DNA of 64,000 nucleotides from Bradyrhizobium sp. CCGUVB1N3 (GCF_024199925.1 NZ_JANADR010000001.1:2232001-2296000); one strand, 5' to 3'. Positions 24,404-33,928 are shown, counted from the first letter of the stretch. The notes: generated from the letters alone by a model not told the origin. Made by a program: numbers and translations.

Positions 24404-24419
24404 GATTTAATTTTAAATC
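24404..24419. promoter_or_regulatory. AT-rich palindrome upstream of the outer-membrane protein gene
   Basis: GATTTAA-TT-TTAAATC, a perfect 7-bp-arm inverted repeat, 71 bp upstream of the start at 24333. It is the most AT-rich patch in this GC-rich area and lies in the 208-bp spacer after arcA, where no other feature was seen. Likely a promoter or protein-binding site. Confidence 0.4.
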
Positions 24420-24541
24420 TCGAGTTGAAACGGCTAGTCGGGTTTTCACGGAAGGCCGGCGTACTGCCGCACGCACGGAACCCCGCGCTGCAACAACGCC
24501 CGGCCGAGCAAGGCGTCGCGGCCGGACTTCGCGCGATCCGC

Positions 24542-25804
24542 CTAATAATCCACCGCGTCCCGAGTGATCGGACAGGTCATGCAATGACCGCCGCCGCGGC
24601 CGCGGCCGAGCTCCGCGCCGACGATGGTGATCACCTCGATACCCTCCTTGCGCAGCAAGGTGTCGGCGTAGGTGTTGCGATCGTAAGCGAACACGACGCC
24701 GGGAGACGCGCAGACCAGATTGGCGCCGCTGTCCCACTGCGTGCGCTCGCGCATATAGGCGCTGCCGCCGGTCTCGACGACGCGCAGCTTCTTCAGGCCC
24801 AAGGCTTCCGCAATGACCTGCACGAACGGCTTGTCGTCCTTGCGCAGCTCGATGCCGGTGGCGTTGTTTGCGGGCCGGTACGAGAACGCCCTGATGGTAT
24901 CGACGATGTCGGGATAGATCAGCACGCAATCACGGTCCGCGAAGGTGAAGACGGTATCGAGATGCATCGCCGCACGGAGTTTTGGCATCGCGGCCACGAT
25001 CACGCGCTCCGCCGCTTTCTTCTTGAACAAGGCCGCAGCAAGCTGGCTGATCGCCTGCCGCGAGGTGCGCTCGCTGAGGCCGATCAGGACGTTGCCCTTG
25101 CCGATCGGCATCACGTCGCCGCCTTCCAGCGTGGCAAGGCCATGATCCTGGGTCGGGTCACCCCACCAGACGTTGACCTTCCCCGCAAAGTCCGGATGGA
25201 ACTTGTAAATCGCCGTGGTGAGGATCGGCTCTTCATGCCGCGCCGGCCAATAGAGCGAATTGAGGGTGACGCCGCCATAGATCCAGCAGGTCGTATCCCG
25301 CGTGTACAGCGTATTGGGCAGCGGCGGCAGCAGATACTCGGTCATGCCGGCTGCCTCGCGAATGAGCCGCAGCGTCTCGCCGCCATGGGCGTCCGGAAAA
25401 TCGTAGGTGGAAACACCGCCGATCAGGGTTTCGGCCAGGTCACGCGGCTTGAGGCTCTCCAGATAGGCGCGCAGGTCGTCGACGATATCTGGCCCGACCT
25501 GGTTGGGAACGACCTGGTTGTCGAGGATCCATTTCCTGGCCTCGGGGATCGCGACGGTCTCGGCAAGCAGATTGTGCATCTCCACCACTTCGATGCCGCG
25601 ATCGCGCATCTTCTGCACGAAATCGAAATGATCGCGCTTGGCATTGTCGACCCACAACACGTCGTCAAACAGCAGCGTGTCGCAATTGGAGGGCGTAAGA
25701 CGCTGATGGGCGCGGCCCGGCGAGCAGACCATCACCTTGCGCAACTGTCCGACCTCAGAGTGCACGCCGAAAGCAGTGGAGGAGTCCGAAGCTTGCTTTG
25801 CCAT
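24542..25804 (-). CDS. arcA: Arginine deiminase
   Basis: A 420-residue arginine deiminase hydrolysing L-arginine to citrulline and ammonia in the cytosol, the first step of the ADI pathway used for ATP at low oxygen and for acid protection. Conserved blocks: [30 protein letters not shown], the EGGD of [22 protein letters not shown], and the catalytic cysteine (Cys408) in [17 protein letters not shown]. Length is typical (406-420). It follows the ArcD-type permease gene, separated by 14-bp tandem repeats. No ornithine carbamoyltransferase (arcB) or carbamate kinase (arcC) is present in the window, so citrulline must be handled by genes elsewhere. Confidence 0.95.
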   Translation of the reverse strand: MAKQASDSSTAFGVHSEVGQLRKVMVCSPGRAHQRLTPSNCDTLLFDDVLWVDNAKRDHFDFVQKMRDRGIEVVEMHNLLAETVAIPEARKWILDNQVVPNQVGPDIVDDLRAYLESLKPRDLAETLIGGVSTYDFPDAHGGETLRLIREAAGMTEYLLPPLPNTLYTRDTTCWIYGGVTLNSLYWPARHEEPILTTAIYKFHPDFAGKVNVWWGDPTQDHGLATLEGGDVMPIGKGNVLIGLSERTSRQAISQLAAALFKKKAAERVIVAAMPKLRAAMHLDTVFTFADRDCVLIYPDIVDTIRAFSYRPANNATGIELRKDDKPFVQVIAEALGLKKLRVVETGGSAYMRERTQWDSGANLVCASPGVVFAYDRNTYADTLLRKEGIEVITIVGAELGRGRGGGHCMTCPITRDAVDY

Positions 25805-25813
25805 GGGAACTGC

Positions 25814-25869
25814 CTTGCTTAGATGGTCTTGCTTAGGTGGTCTTGCTTAAGTGGTCTTGCCTAGATGGT
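25814..25869 (-). repeat. Four tandem copies of a 14-bp unit between arcD and arcA
   Basis: Four head-to-tail copies on the plus strand: CTTGCTTAGATGGT, CTTGCTTAGGTGGT, CTTGCTTAAGTGGT and CTTGCCTAGATGGT, differing by one to three bases. They begin 10 bp before the arcA start codon and run through the arcD stop codon at 25861-25863. Each unit contains a stop triplet and a GCAAG stretch, so they occupy the ribosome-binding and coupling region of arcA. Confidence 0.9.
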
Positions 25870-27294
25870 GATGTAGCCGGTCGCCAATCCGTGAATCCCG
25901 ACCACGGCGCCGATCACGGCCACGATGAAGATGATCCATTCGACCGGCTTGAAGACCTTTGCCCTCTGCTCCAGGCGAGCCCAGAAATACAAGACCGTAC
26001 CGGGCGCATAGAGAATCGCGGCCAGCAGCAGGTATTTCATCCCCGCCGCATAGATCAGAAACAGCGTGTAGACGACGGCGATTCCGGTGAAGATCAGGTC
26101 GCGCCTGCGCTGGTCCGGACGCTTCTCATAGGTCTCGCCCCGCCTGACCAGCAAGAGCCCGTAGGCGGCGACCAGGAAAAACGGAATGAGGTTCATGACG
26201 CTCGTCAGATTGAGCATGAATGCGAATGCGTCGCGCGACCAATAGGTGCTGATCACGAAGAGCTGGACGACCACGTTCGTCAACCACAGCGCGGCCGCCG
26301 GCACCTTGTTCGCGTTCTCCGTGCCGAACACCGCCGGCATGTCTCTCGTCCGGCCGGCGGCGGAGAGCACTTCGGCGCAGATCAGCGACCACGCGAGATA
26401 GGCGCCCAACACCGAAATCAGAAGTCCAATGCTGACGAAGACGGCGCCCCAGTGCCCGACCACCGCCTCCAGCACCGTCGCCATCGAGGGCTGCCGCATG
26501 TCCGCGATCTCGGCGCGCGGGAGCACGGCATAGGGCAGCATGGTGACGAACACCATCAGGCTCGTCACGATCACGAAGCCGAGGATCGTCGCAGCTCCGA
26601 CATGGGCACGCTCGCTGGCATAGCGCGAATAGACGCTGGCGCCCTCGATGCCGAGAAAGACGAACACCGTGACCAGCATGGTCGCCCGGATCTGCTCGAA
26701 CAGGCTCTTGTCCGGCGTGCCCTCGCCGCCCCAGAAATTGGCGCGGAACATGTCCGCCTTGAAGGCGAAGATCAGGATCGCGATGAAGACCAGGATCGGC
26801 ACGATCTTGGCGATGGTGACGATGGTGTTGATCGCGGTCGCCTGCTGCACGCCGCGCAAGATCATGAAGTGGAACAGCCAGATGCCGATGGAGGCGACGA
26901 TGATCGCGGTGACGGTGTTGCCATCGCCGAACACGGGAAAGAACGCACCCAGCGTGGACTTGATCAGGACCCAGTAGGATACGTTGCCGATGCAGCTCCC
27001 GGACCAGTAGCCGAGCGCGGACAGGAAACCGGGATAGTCGCCAAATCCCGCTTTCGCATAGGCATAGACGCCGGCGTCGAGATCGGGCTTGCGTTCGGCC
27101 AGCGACTGGAAAACACGGGCCAGTGTGTACATGCCGCCACCCGCGATGCACCAGGCAAAGATGGCTCCGAATGGACCGGTTGCGATGCCGAAGGTCCGCG
27201 GCAACGAGAAGATGCCCGAGCCGACCATCGAACCGACCACCATCGCGGTCAGCGCGAAGAGTGAAAGCTTCTGGGTCGATGACGTCGCGGTCAT
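25861..27294 (-). CDS. arcD: APC-family amino acid antiporter, ArcD-type (arginine:ornithine)
   Basis: A 477-residue APC-superfamily permease with about 12-13 membrane segments. The first helix has the family signature VVGSMVGSGIFSLPRTFG, and PDLDAGVYAYAKAGFGDYPGF, FVFLGIEGASVYSRYASER and WLTNVVVQLFVI are typical of the basic amino acid/polyamine antiporter branch (ArcD/LysP/AdiC). Located immediately upstream of arginine deiminase, it is best read as the arginine/ornithine exchanger. A paralogue of nearly the same length lies at 38175. The final residues (ATGYITI) are read through the first of the 14-bp repeat units. A copy of the island's shared 20-bp motif lies 70-90 bp upstream of its start. 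Confidence 0.88.
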   Translation of the reverse strand: MTATSSTQKLSLFALTAMVVGSMVGSGIFSLPRTFGIATGPFGAIFAWCIAGGGMYTLARVFQSLAERKPDLDAGVYAYAKAGFGDYPGFLSALGYWSGSCIGNVSYWVLIKSTLGAFFPVFGDGNTVTAIIVASIGIWLFHFMILRGVQQATAINTIVTIAKIVPILVFIAILIFAFKADMFRANFWGGEGTPDKSLFEQIRATMLVTVFVFLGIEGASVYSRYASERAHVGAATILGFVIVTSLMVFVTMLPYAVLPRAEIADMRQPSMATVLEAVVGHWGAVFVSIGLLISVLGAYLAWSLICAEVLSAAGRTRDMPAVFGTENANKVPAAALWLTNVVVQLFVISTYWSRDAFAFMLNLTSVMNLIPFFLVAAYGLLLVRRGETYEKRPDQRRRDLIFTGIAVVYTLFLIYAAGMKYLLLAAILYAPGTVLYFWARLEQRAKVFKPVEWIIFIVAVIGAVVGIHGLATGYITI

Positions 27295-27363
27295 GGAGGC
27301 CTCGCGCAGCCTGCAGTGTCTTCCTTCACCTTCGGGTTGCGACTATGCGCCGTCAATGTCACA

Positions 27364-27405
27364 GGGAACATCGGGTGATTACCTAATCGCGGATCAGGAT
27401 TCCCC
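27364..27405 (-). promoter_or_regulatory. Shared island motif, site A (upstream of arcD)
   Basis: On the minus strand AGGTAATCACCCGATGTTCC, 17 of 20 identical to site B at 31769, reading toward arcD. A second block GGATCAGGATTCCCC (plus strand 27391-27405) is almost identical to one at 36104-36119. The spacer 27295-27437 contains no gene; this is its only notable content. Confidence 0.6.
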
Positions 27406-27437
27406 TCGCTGGACACCGGCTTCAGGCGATCGCAATC

Positions 27438-30400
27438 CTAGCTTCGTCGCTGTTGACCGAACCAGGTCACGTACAATGTCGGCAGGAAAACGAGTGTCAG
27501 AACGGTCGCAACCAGAAGCCCGCCCATGATGGCAACGGCCATCGGTCCCCAGAATACGGTCGGCGCAATGGGGATCATGCCGAGAACGGTCGATACGGCC
27601 GTCAGCATGATCGGCCGAAATCGCGAGCTGCTGGCATCCACGGCCGCCTCCCAGGGACCCTTGCCTTGCGAACGCTCCGCGTCGATCTGGCTGATGAGGA
27701 TCACGGCGTTCTTGCTGATCATGCCGAGCAGAGCGAGCACGCCGAGAATTGTGACAAAGCCCATCGGCCTGCCCGAGAGCAGCAAGGCGGCTACCACGCC
27801 GATCATCCCGAGCGGCGCTACGCTCAAGACCATCAGCAATCGCGGGAAGCTCTGCAACTGAACCATGAGAACCGTGAGCATGACGAACAGCATCATGGGT
27901 ACGACCGCGATGACGGACGCCTGCGACTTCTGACTCTCTTCCACAGTCCCGCCGACGACCACATCGTATCCAGGGAGAAGAGTGGTCCTCAGCTTCTCCA
28001 TGGCGGGCGACAGTGAGTCCACGACCGCGCCCGGGAGTACGCCGCCGGTGATGTCGGCACGGACCGTCAGGGTCGGAACGCGATTGCGCCGCCAGATCAG
28101 TGGATATTCCTGCTGGTATTCGAATGTCGCAAACTGGTTGAGTGGCACCGTCTTCCCGCTCGGGAGCGGCACCTGGAGCGTACGCAGGGTCGACAGCGAG
28201 ACCCGCTCTTCATCGAGTGCTCGTGCCACGACATCGACCAGATAGATATCGTCCCGGACCTGGGTCACGGTTGCACCGGATATGACGGTGTTCAACACGC
28301 TGGCGATCGCCTGCGAGCTCAATCCAAGCAAGCGCGCCTCATCCTGATCGACGCGGATGCGAACCTGGCGGTCGGGCTCCATCCAGTCGAAATTGACACT
28401 TTTCGCGTTGGGGTTGGAGGCGATGGTCTGCCCGACCTTCAGCGCGATCTCCCGTACCTTCTCCACGTCGGGACCGTTGACCCGATATTGCAGCGGCCAG
28501 CCAACCGGCGGACCAAGCTCCAGAGGAGACACGGCCGAAACCGCGCCTGGAAACTCTTCCGCCAGGAAGCGCTCCAGTTTCGCGTGCAGGCGCTCGCGCG
28601 CCGCAACATCCTTTGCCACCACCACGGCCTGGGTGAAGAAATTGTTCGGCAGCTCGACGTTGAGCGGCAGATAGAAGCGGATCGCGCCGCGTCCCACATT
28701 GGTGCTCCAATGATGGACGTCAGGATCTCCAGCCAAGGCCGCATCGAGGCGTTTCGCCGCCGTTTCGCTCGCGTAGATCGACGCATTCTGCGTCAGGCTG
28801 AGATCCACCAGCAATTCTGGCCGATCGGACGACGGAAAGAATTGCTGCGGGATCAATGGCAGCGCCAGAATGGACGCAACGAACAGCGCAAGCGATATCG
28901 CGATCGTCAGCCATTTGGCGCGCATGGCGACCGAGAGAAAGCTCCGGTAGAAGCCGTATATCCTGCCGGGCGCCGCCGCACTCCTCTGCTTCGGTGGAAC
29001 GAGGATGACGACGCCGATCAACGGCGTGAAGATGACCGCCACGAACCACGACACCAGGAGCGCGATCGCAACCACGGCAAACAGCGAGAACGTGTACTCG
29101 CCGGCCGAGCTCGCGGCAAAGCCGACCGGTATGAAGCCCGCGATCGTCACGAGCGTGCCCGCGAGCATGGCAAAGGCGTAGCTGCGATACGCGAACGTCG
29201 CCGCCTCCATCTTGCTGTCGCCTTTCGCGAGCCGGTTGAGTGTGGCGTCCGTGGTCGTCATCGCATCGTCGACCAGCAACGCGAGCGCGATGATGAGAGC
29301 GCCAAGCGATATCCGCTGCATATCAATGCTGATCAGCTTCATGATCGGAAAGACGATCGCGAGCGTCAACGGGATGGCAAGCGCGATGATGAGGCCTGGA
29401 CGAACGCCGAGGCTGATGAAGCTCACGGCGAGGATGATGGCGATTGCCTGCAGGAGCGACGTCATGAACTCGCCGATCGCCCCGTCCACCACGACCGCCT
29501 GATCGGCCACCAGGCTCGGCTCGATTCCGATCGGAAGGTTTGCCGTGATCTCGGCCATCGCCTTCTTAATGTTCCTGCCGAGCGCAAGAATGTCGCCGCC
29601 GTCACGCATGGCGATCGCGAGCCCGATTGCCGGCTGACCATTGACTCGAAACATCGGTTGCGGAGGATCGACGTTGCCGCGCCGCACCCGCGCAATGTCG
29701 CTCAGGCGGATCGTGCGGCCGCCGGCCACGAAATTGACGTTCGCGATATCCTGTTCCGACGAGAAGCCGCCCGTCACCCGGACCGAGATGCTCTCCTTGC
29801 CCGTCTGAATCGTGCCTGCGGGCCGCACGATGTTCTGCGCCTGCAGTGCGGCGAGCAGTGCCGCACGATCGATACCCAGGGTGGCGAGTTCCTGCTTGGA
29901 GAATTCGACGAGGATCACCTCGTCCTGCACACCGAGCAGCTCGATCTTCGACACGTCGGGGACCTGCAGCAATCGGGAGCGGATGTCCTCGACACGGTCG
30001 CGCAACTCGCGCTGCGTGAAGCCGTCGCTGGTAAAACCGTAGATGATCCCGAAAGTATCGCCGAAATCGTCGTTGAAGCCCGGACCGATCACGCCGGCCG
30101 GCAGGGTGTGGCGCATGTCGCCGACGCTCTTTCGCACCTCGTACCAGGTATCGGAGACTTCCCTCGCGCTCGCGCTTCCCTTCAGGTTGACGAAGATCGT
30201 GGTGAGACCTGCCCGGGTGAAGCTGCGCAGGAAATCCAGATGCGGCGTTTCCTGCAACTGGCGTTCGAGCCGCTCCGTGACCTGTTTCATGGTCTCCTCG
30301 GCCGAGGCTCCCGGCCAGGCGGCCTGGACGACCATGGTCTTGATGATGAAGGACGGATCTTCGTTCCGGCCCAGCCGGAAATACGCCAGGCACCCGGCAA

Positions 30401-30476
30401 TCACCGCGACTATCATGATATAGACGACCAGCGAGCGGTGCTTGAGCGCCCATTCAGAGAGGTTGAAACCGGTCAT
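27438..30476 (-). CDS. RND efflux permease (HAE-type, TriC-like)
   Basis: A 1012-residue resistance-nodulation-division inner-membrane pump exporting hydrophobic compounds by proton exchange. N terminus LSEWALKHRSLVVYIMIVAV starts the first helix; the central membrane domain contains LGALIIALALLVDDAMTTTDA, with the paired aspartates essential for proton relay. The large periplasmic loops and about 12 membrane segments are as expected, and length matches TriC/AcrB. Start ATG 30476 overlaps the adaptor stop by 4 bp. No outer-membrane factor gene is adjacent, so it must borrow a TolC-type channel. Substrates unknown. Confidence 0.9.
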   Translation of the reverse strand: MTGFNLSEWALKHRSLVVYIMIVAVIAGCLAYFRLGRNEDPSFIIKTMVVQAAWPGASAEETMKQVTERLERQLQETPHLDFLRSFTRAGLTTIFVNLKGSASAREVSDTWYEVRKSVGDMRHTLPAGVIGPGFNDDFGDTFGIIYGFTSDGFTQRELRDRVEDIRSRLLQVPDVSKIELLGVQDEVILVEFSKQELATLGIDRAALLAALQAQNIVRPAGTIQTGKESISVRVTGGFSSEQDIANVNFVAGGRTIRLSDIARVRRGNVDPPQPMFRVNGQPAIGLAIAMRDGGDILALGRNIKKAMAEITANLPIGIEPSLVADQAVVVDGAIGEFMTSLLQAIAIILAVSFISLGVRPGLIIALAIPLTLAIVFPIMKLISIDMQRISLGALIIALALLVDDAMTTTDATLNRLAKGDSKMEAATFAYRSYAFAMLAGTLVTIAGFIPVGFAASSAGEYTFSLFAVVAIALLVSWFVAVIFTPLIGVVILVPPKQRSAAAPGRIYGFYRSFLSVAMRAKWLTIAISLALFVASILALPLIPQQFFPSSDRPELLVDLSLTQNASIYASETAAKRLDAALAGDPDVHHWSTNVGRGAIRFYLPLNVELPNNFFTQAVVVAKDVAARERLHAKLERFLAEEFPGAVSAVSPLELGPPVGWPLQYRVNGPDVEKVREIALKVGQTIASNPNAKSVNFDWMEPDRQVRIRVDQDEARLLGLSSQAIASVLNTVISGATVTQVRDDIYLVDVVARALDEERVSLSTLRTLQVPLPSGKTVPLNQFATFEYQQEYPLIWRRNRVPTLTVRADITGGVLPGAVVDSLSPAMEKLRTTLLPGYDVVVGGTVEESQKSQASVIAVVPMMLFVMLTVLMVQLQSFPRLLMVLSVAPLGMIGVVAALLLSGRPMGFVTILGVLALLGMISKNAVILISQIDAERSQGKGPWEAAVDASSSRFRPIMLTAVSTVLGMIPIAPTVFWGPMAVAIMGGLLVATVLTLVFLPTLYVTWFGQQRRS

Positions 30477-31576
30477 GGCTCCGACCCGAGCACGCGTACC
30501 TTTTGGCCCGGGTGCAGCGCCTGAACGCCCGCGGTGACGATGATGTCGCCGGCGGCCAGGCCCTGCGAGATGATCACCTGCGCCTGGTCGTAGCGCAGGA
30601 CTTCGACGTTGCGCGCCGAAACCACGTTGGTCGCGGGATCGACGATCCACACAGCGGGCTGCTGGTTCAGCCGGGTCAGCGCCGATGCCGGTATGTCGAT
30701 CACCGGTCCCGAGCTGGTTTCGACGCGTCCGTTCACGGTTGCGCCAAGCTGCATCGCCGCGGGAGGATCGGTCAAGCCGACTTTGACCTCGAACGTCCGG
30801 GTGACGGGATCGGCTTGCGCGGCAATCTGGCGAATGCGTCCCCGCGCCGTGACCCTCGGATCGTCGGCCAAGCTCACAATCACCTCCAGGCCGGCCGGTG
30901 CCGACCTGACCAGTTGAGCGGGAACGTCGAAAACCGTGTCACGGCCATCCTGCCGCGCGATCCTCGCTATCATTTGCCCGGCCTGAACAACCTCGCCGGC
31001 CGACGGTCCTGTCGCGGTGATCTTGCCCGGCGCGTCGGCGCGAAGCTCGGTGAAACTGACGAGGTCGTTCGCGGAGTTCAGTTGGGCTTCGGCCGCATCG
31101 ACCTGCGCCTGGGCAGTCTGTTGGGCCTGCGTCGCCGCCTCGAAGTTCGCCCGCGTGGTCCAGCCCTGCGCCAGCAAGGTCTCTTGGCGCTCATAGTGGT
31201 TGCGCGCCTGCGTCAACTGGCCCTGGGCCGCAGCAAGACCAGCCTTTGCCTGACGCAGCGCGTTCAGCTCATTCTGAGGCTCCAGTCGAGCCAGCAATTG
31301 TCCCGCCTCGACCCGATCACCGATTTTGGTGTCGTTCGCGAGCAGGCGCCCCGAGATGCGGAATGCGACGCTCACTTCGTCCTCGGCCTCGATGCGCCCC
31401 GTGAAGGTCACTAGCGAACGGGCCTCGCGCTTTTCGACCGTCTCGGTGCGAACCGGGCGCGGCTGCGGCACATTTTTCGTTTCGTCTTCCCTTCCGCAGC
31501 CCGCCAGCAGCAGCGACGATGCTGCCGCAACCGTCAACAGGAAGACCTGACGAGGCGTCACTCGGCTGCCGCACAT
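30473..31576 (-). CDS. RND efflux periplasmic adaptor, lipoprotein
   Basis: A 367-residue membrane fusion protein with a lipoprotein signal (ASSLLLAGCGRED, lipidated Cys at about 27). Domains: beta-barrel/lipoyl halves around VSVAFRISGRLLANDTKIGDRVEAGQLLARL and DAPGKITATGPSAGEVVQAGQMIARI flanking an alpha-helical hairpin (RQAKAGLAAAQGQLTQARNHYERQ...). It links the RND pump encoded immediately downstream to an outer-membrane channel. Divergent from the mrp-like operon across a 325-bp spacer. Confidence 0.9.
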   Translation of the reverse strand: MCGSRVTPRQVFLLTVAAASSLLLAGCGREDETKNVPQPRPVRTETVEKREARSLVTFTGRIEAEDEVSVAFRISGRLLANDTKIGDRVEAGQLLARLEPQNELNALRQAKAGLAAAQGQLTQARNHYERQETLLAQGWTTRANFEAATQAQQTAQAQVDAAEAQLNSANDLVSFTELRADAPGKITATGPSAGEVVQAGQMIARIARQDGRDTVFDVPAQLVRSAPAGLEVIVSLADDPRVTARGRIRQIAAQADPVTRTFEVKVGLTDPPAAMQLGATVNGRVETSSGPVIDIPASALTRLNQQPAVWIVDPATNVVSARNVEVLRYDQAQVIISQGLAAGDIIVTAGVQALHPGQKVRVLGSEP

Positions 31577-31768
31577 GAAGCTGGGCCCTTCGCGTTCCGG
31601 AATCGAGTGGTTGCCGGGGCGATCAGCCGTTCCGAGGGCTACAGGTTCCCGGTGTCGGCATTTTTGCTGAAAGGCCCGGCTGTCAATATCGGTAATTCTA
31701 CTCGGAGTGGCCGGATGGAATCGTGGTTAGCCAGGGTTCGGACCCTAGGAGATTCCCGGGACGCGATC

Positions 31769-31789
31769 AGGAAATCACCCAATATTCCC
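31769..31789 (+). promoter_or_regulatory. Shared island motif, site B (between RND pump and cation antiporter operons)
   Basis: AGGAAATCACCCAATATTCC(C) on the plus strand, the best copy of the motif and the reference for the others, 113 bp upstream of the first antiporter gene. The 325-bp divergent spacer 31577-31901 otherwise shows no convincing gene. Confidence 0.6.
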
Positions 31790-31901
31790 CGGTTCCACCG
31801 ACAGCGCATGATGCAATCGTCCGTCGTTGCAGCGTGCATGGCCGGTTCAAGACAGGGGCCGAGCCCGGTGACGTGATGCGCGGGCGATCGAGGAAGCCGA
31901 C

Positions 31902-32423
31902 ATGACGGGATCCTCAGGCGATCAAGATGCACGCTCGGGCATCACGAATGGTGGCGTGTGGTCGAGTGCGATCTCGCGGGCCGCATTGTTCCTCGGTCTC
32001 TGGCTCGTGCTGGCCGGTGCCAGGCCTGCCGATCTTCCCGCCGCGGCAGCCGCCGTGGCGGCCGCAACCTGGACGAGCCTGCACCTGCTGAAGCCGAGCC
32101 CATCGCGGCGTTCGCTCAATGCGATTGCCCGACTGGCGCTGCTCTTCCTGTACCACTCCGTCGTCGCCGGATTGGACGTTGCACGACGCGCGCTCGATCC
32201 CCGGCTGCCGCTCCGCCCGGGATTCGTGGCTTACCCAACCAGTCTTTCGCCCGGCATGCGACGTAACGTGTTCACGACGCTCACCAGCCTGCTGCCGGGA
32301 ACGGTGCCATCCGGGCAGAGGAACGGAGATATCCTCTATCATTGCCTCGACGTCGAACAGCCCGTGCTTGCCGACCTTGCCGCAGAGGAGGCGGCGCTTG
32401 TTCGAGCTCTCTACAATGACTGA
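31902..32423 (+). CDS. mrpE: Na+/H+ antiporter subunit MrpE/MbhA-like
   Basis: 173 residues, MrpE/MnhE family. Hydrophobic N-terminal half (SRAALFLGLWLVLAG...) followed by RLALLFLYHSVVAGLDVARRALDP and GFVAYPTSLSPGMRRNVFTTLTSLLPGT, the family core. GAGGA lies seven bases before the ATG. First gene of a six-gene operon of cation antiporter subunits; required for assembly of the complex in known Mrp systems. Its stop overlaps the next start by 8 bp. Confidence 0.9.
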   Translation: MTGSSGDQDARSGITNGGVWSSAISRAALFLGLWLVLAGARPADLPAAAAAVAAATWTSLHLLKPSPSRRSLNAIARLALLFLYHSVVAGLDVARRALDPRLPLRPGFVAYPTSLSPGMRRNVFTTLTSLLPGTVPSGQRNGDILYHCLDVEQPVLADLAAEEAALVRALYND

Positions 32424-32697
32424 TTTTCTAACAGTGGCAGTCGGCTTCATCCTGACGATGCTGGCGCTCGGGCTGGTGTCGATCCTGCGCGGTTCGAGCG
32501 ACGCCGATCGCATGATGTCGGCGCAGTTGATCGGGACCGGAGGGATCGCTGCGCTGCTGCTGCTTGGCACGGTCACTGGCGTGCCGGCTGCCGTCGACGT
32601 GGCGCTGATCCTGGCATTGCTAGCCACCTTCGCATCCATCGCGTTCGTCAAGAAGGGGCTTGCGCGCCTCGAAGCCGATTCAACGGACAGCACATGA
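32416..32697 (+). CDS. mrpF: Antiporter subunit MrpF/MbhB-like
   Basis: 93 residues with three membrane segments (TVAVGFILTMLALGLVSILRG, GGIAALLLLGTVTG, VDVALILALLATFASIAFVKKG) and the conserved SSDADRMMSAQLIGT between the first two, diagnostic of MrpF/MnhF. Start overlaps mrpE by 8 bp and the stop overlaps mrpG by 4 bp, indicating tight translational coupling. Confidence 0.9.
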   Translation: MTDFLTVAVGFILTMLALGLVSILRGSSDADRMMSAQLIGTGGIAALLLLGTVTGVPAAVDVALILALLATFASIAFVKKGLARLEADSTDST

Positions 32698-32987
32698 GCC
32701 TCGCAGGCGACATCGTGACAATCGTGAGCGTATCGGCGGGCGCCTTCTTCTTTCTGGCCGGCACCGTCGGCCTGCTTCGCTTTCCCGACACCTTGACCCG
32801 TCTGCATGCGCTCACCAAGGCGGACAATCTCGGCCTGGGCTTCGTCGTGCTCGGATTGCTCCCGCAGGCAGCAAGCCTGCGTGACGGGTTGAAATTGATC
32901 AGCATCTGGTTGCTGGCGCTGCTGGCAGGCGCAACCGTCTCCCAATTGATCGCGCGTAGCGCGCGCCAAAGCGGATCGGCAAGATGA
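32694..32987 (+). CDS. mrpG: Antiporter subunit MrpG/MbhC-like
   Basis: 97 residues with three membrane segments, MrpG/MnhG family: FFLAGTVGLLRFPDTLTRLHALTKADNLGLGFV is the conserved block (G-x-LR-x-PD-x-x-T-R-L-H-A). Overlaps both neighbours by 4 bp (ATGA). Structural subunit of the membrane cation/proton antiporter. Confidence 0.9.
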   Translation: MSLAGDIVTIVSVSAGAFFFLAGTVGLLRFPDTLTRLHALTKADNLGLGFVVLGLLPQAASLRDGLKLISIWLLALLAGATVSQLIARSARQSGSAR

Positions 32988-33928
32988 GCATCGCGACAGT
33001 CTTCGAGATCGTGCTCGCCGCCGTGGTGCTAGGCCTCGCCGTCTGGACGATTGCCGTACGCGAGACCTATTCGGCAACGGTCGGCTTTGTCGCCTACGGA
33101 CTATTGGTTGCGCTGGTCTGGGTGCGTCTGGACGCCGTTGACGTCGCCCTGACGGAGGCCGCAATTAGCGGAGGCCTGGGTGGAATCGTGCTGTTGGGTG
33201 CCGCAGCCCGGCTACGGGACACCGAGGCGACGACCACGGAAACACCGAGCCGGATGGTGCGTCTCGGCGGGGCTGTACTCTCCGCGGCAGTCGCTGCCGC
33301 ACTGGCGATCTTGATCCTGCTCTTGCCTGATCCCGCACCAACGCTCGCGCCGGCAGCCGCCGCGAATGCCTCGGCGACAAGCCTCGCCAACCCCGTAACC
33401 AACGTGCTGATGGCGTTCCGCGGGATGGACACCATGCTCGAGAAGGTCGTGCTCCTGCTCGCCATCGTCGGTGTCTGGTCGCTTGCATCGGATCAGGCCT
33501 GGGGTGGCCGTCCGGGACCCCGCCACGAAGCCGATCCGAATGGCGTTCTCGCCTTTCTCGCGCGGCTGTTGCCGCCCGCCGGTATCGTCATCGGCATCTA
33601 CATCCTGTGGACCGGAGCCGATCATCCGGGCGGCGCGTTTCAGGGCGGCGCGGTTCTGGCATCGATGTGGCTCCTGGTCATCATGGCGGGATTGGCGGAC
33701 ACGCCGCCTGCGAGCAGCCGACGGTTGCGGCTTGTCCTCGTGGCCGGGCCCGGCCTGTTCCTCCTCATCGGTCTTGGCGGGCTCTGCTTCGGCTCGGCGT
33801 TTCTTGCCTATCCGATCGCCTTCGCCAAGCCGCTGATTCTGAGCATCGAGATCGCGATGCTGCTGACGATTGCGGTCACGCTCGCCCTGCTGCTCGCCGG
33901 CGCACCGGAACGGAGAGTGCAGCGATGA
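32984..33928 (+). CDS. Fused antiporter subunit MbhD (DUF4040)-MbhE-MrpB
   Basis: A 314-residue membrane protein joining three normally separate modules. Residues 1-80 match DUF4040/MbhD (RLDAVDVALTEAAISGGLGGI), which in Mrp systems is part of the C terminus of MrpA. Residues 90-170 match MbhE (LANPVTNVLMAFRGMDTMLEKVVLLLAIVGVW). Residues 187-310 are MrpB/MbhF, with IYILWTGADHPGGAFQGGAV. It overlaps mrpG and mrpC by 4 bp each. No large MrpA (NuoL-like) gene is present before it, so the operon resembles the MbhA-H module of membrane-bound hydrogenases rather than a classical seven-gene mrp operon. The fused arrangement is seen directly; function as part of a Na+/H+ antiporter is inferred. Confidence 0.85.
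   Translation: MSIATVFEIVLAAVVLGLAVWTIAVRETYSATVGFVAYGLLVALVWVRLDAVDVALTEAAISGGLGGIVLLGAAARLRDTEATTTETPSRMVRLGGAVLSAAVAAALAILILLLPDPAPTLAPAAAANASATSLANPVTNVLMAFRGMDTMLEKVVLLLAIVGVWSLASDQAWGGRPGPRHEADPNGVLAFLARLLPPAGIVIGIYILWTGADHPGGAFQGGAVLASMWLLVIMAGLADTPPASSRRLRLVLVAGPGLFLLIGLGGLCFGSAFLAYPIAFAKPLILSIEIAMLLTIAVTLALLLAGAPERRVQR

Noticed and set aside
28488..30524. A long open frame on the plus strand opposite the RND pump gene (678 codons)
   Set aside because: Antisense shadow caused by high GC at third positions; product is Arg/His/Asp-rich without any fold, while the opposite strand is a textbook RND pump.
31607..31932. Short frames on both strands in the spacer between the RND and antiporter operons
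   Set aside because: No ribosome-binding site, signal or motif; the region looks like divergent promoter DNA.
32984..33928. Frameshift or missing MrpA before the fused antiporter subunit
   Set aside because: The frames overlap cleanly by 4 bp on both sides and the fusion is continuous, so no truncated mrpA is hidden here.
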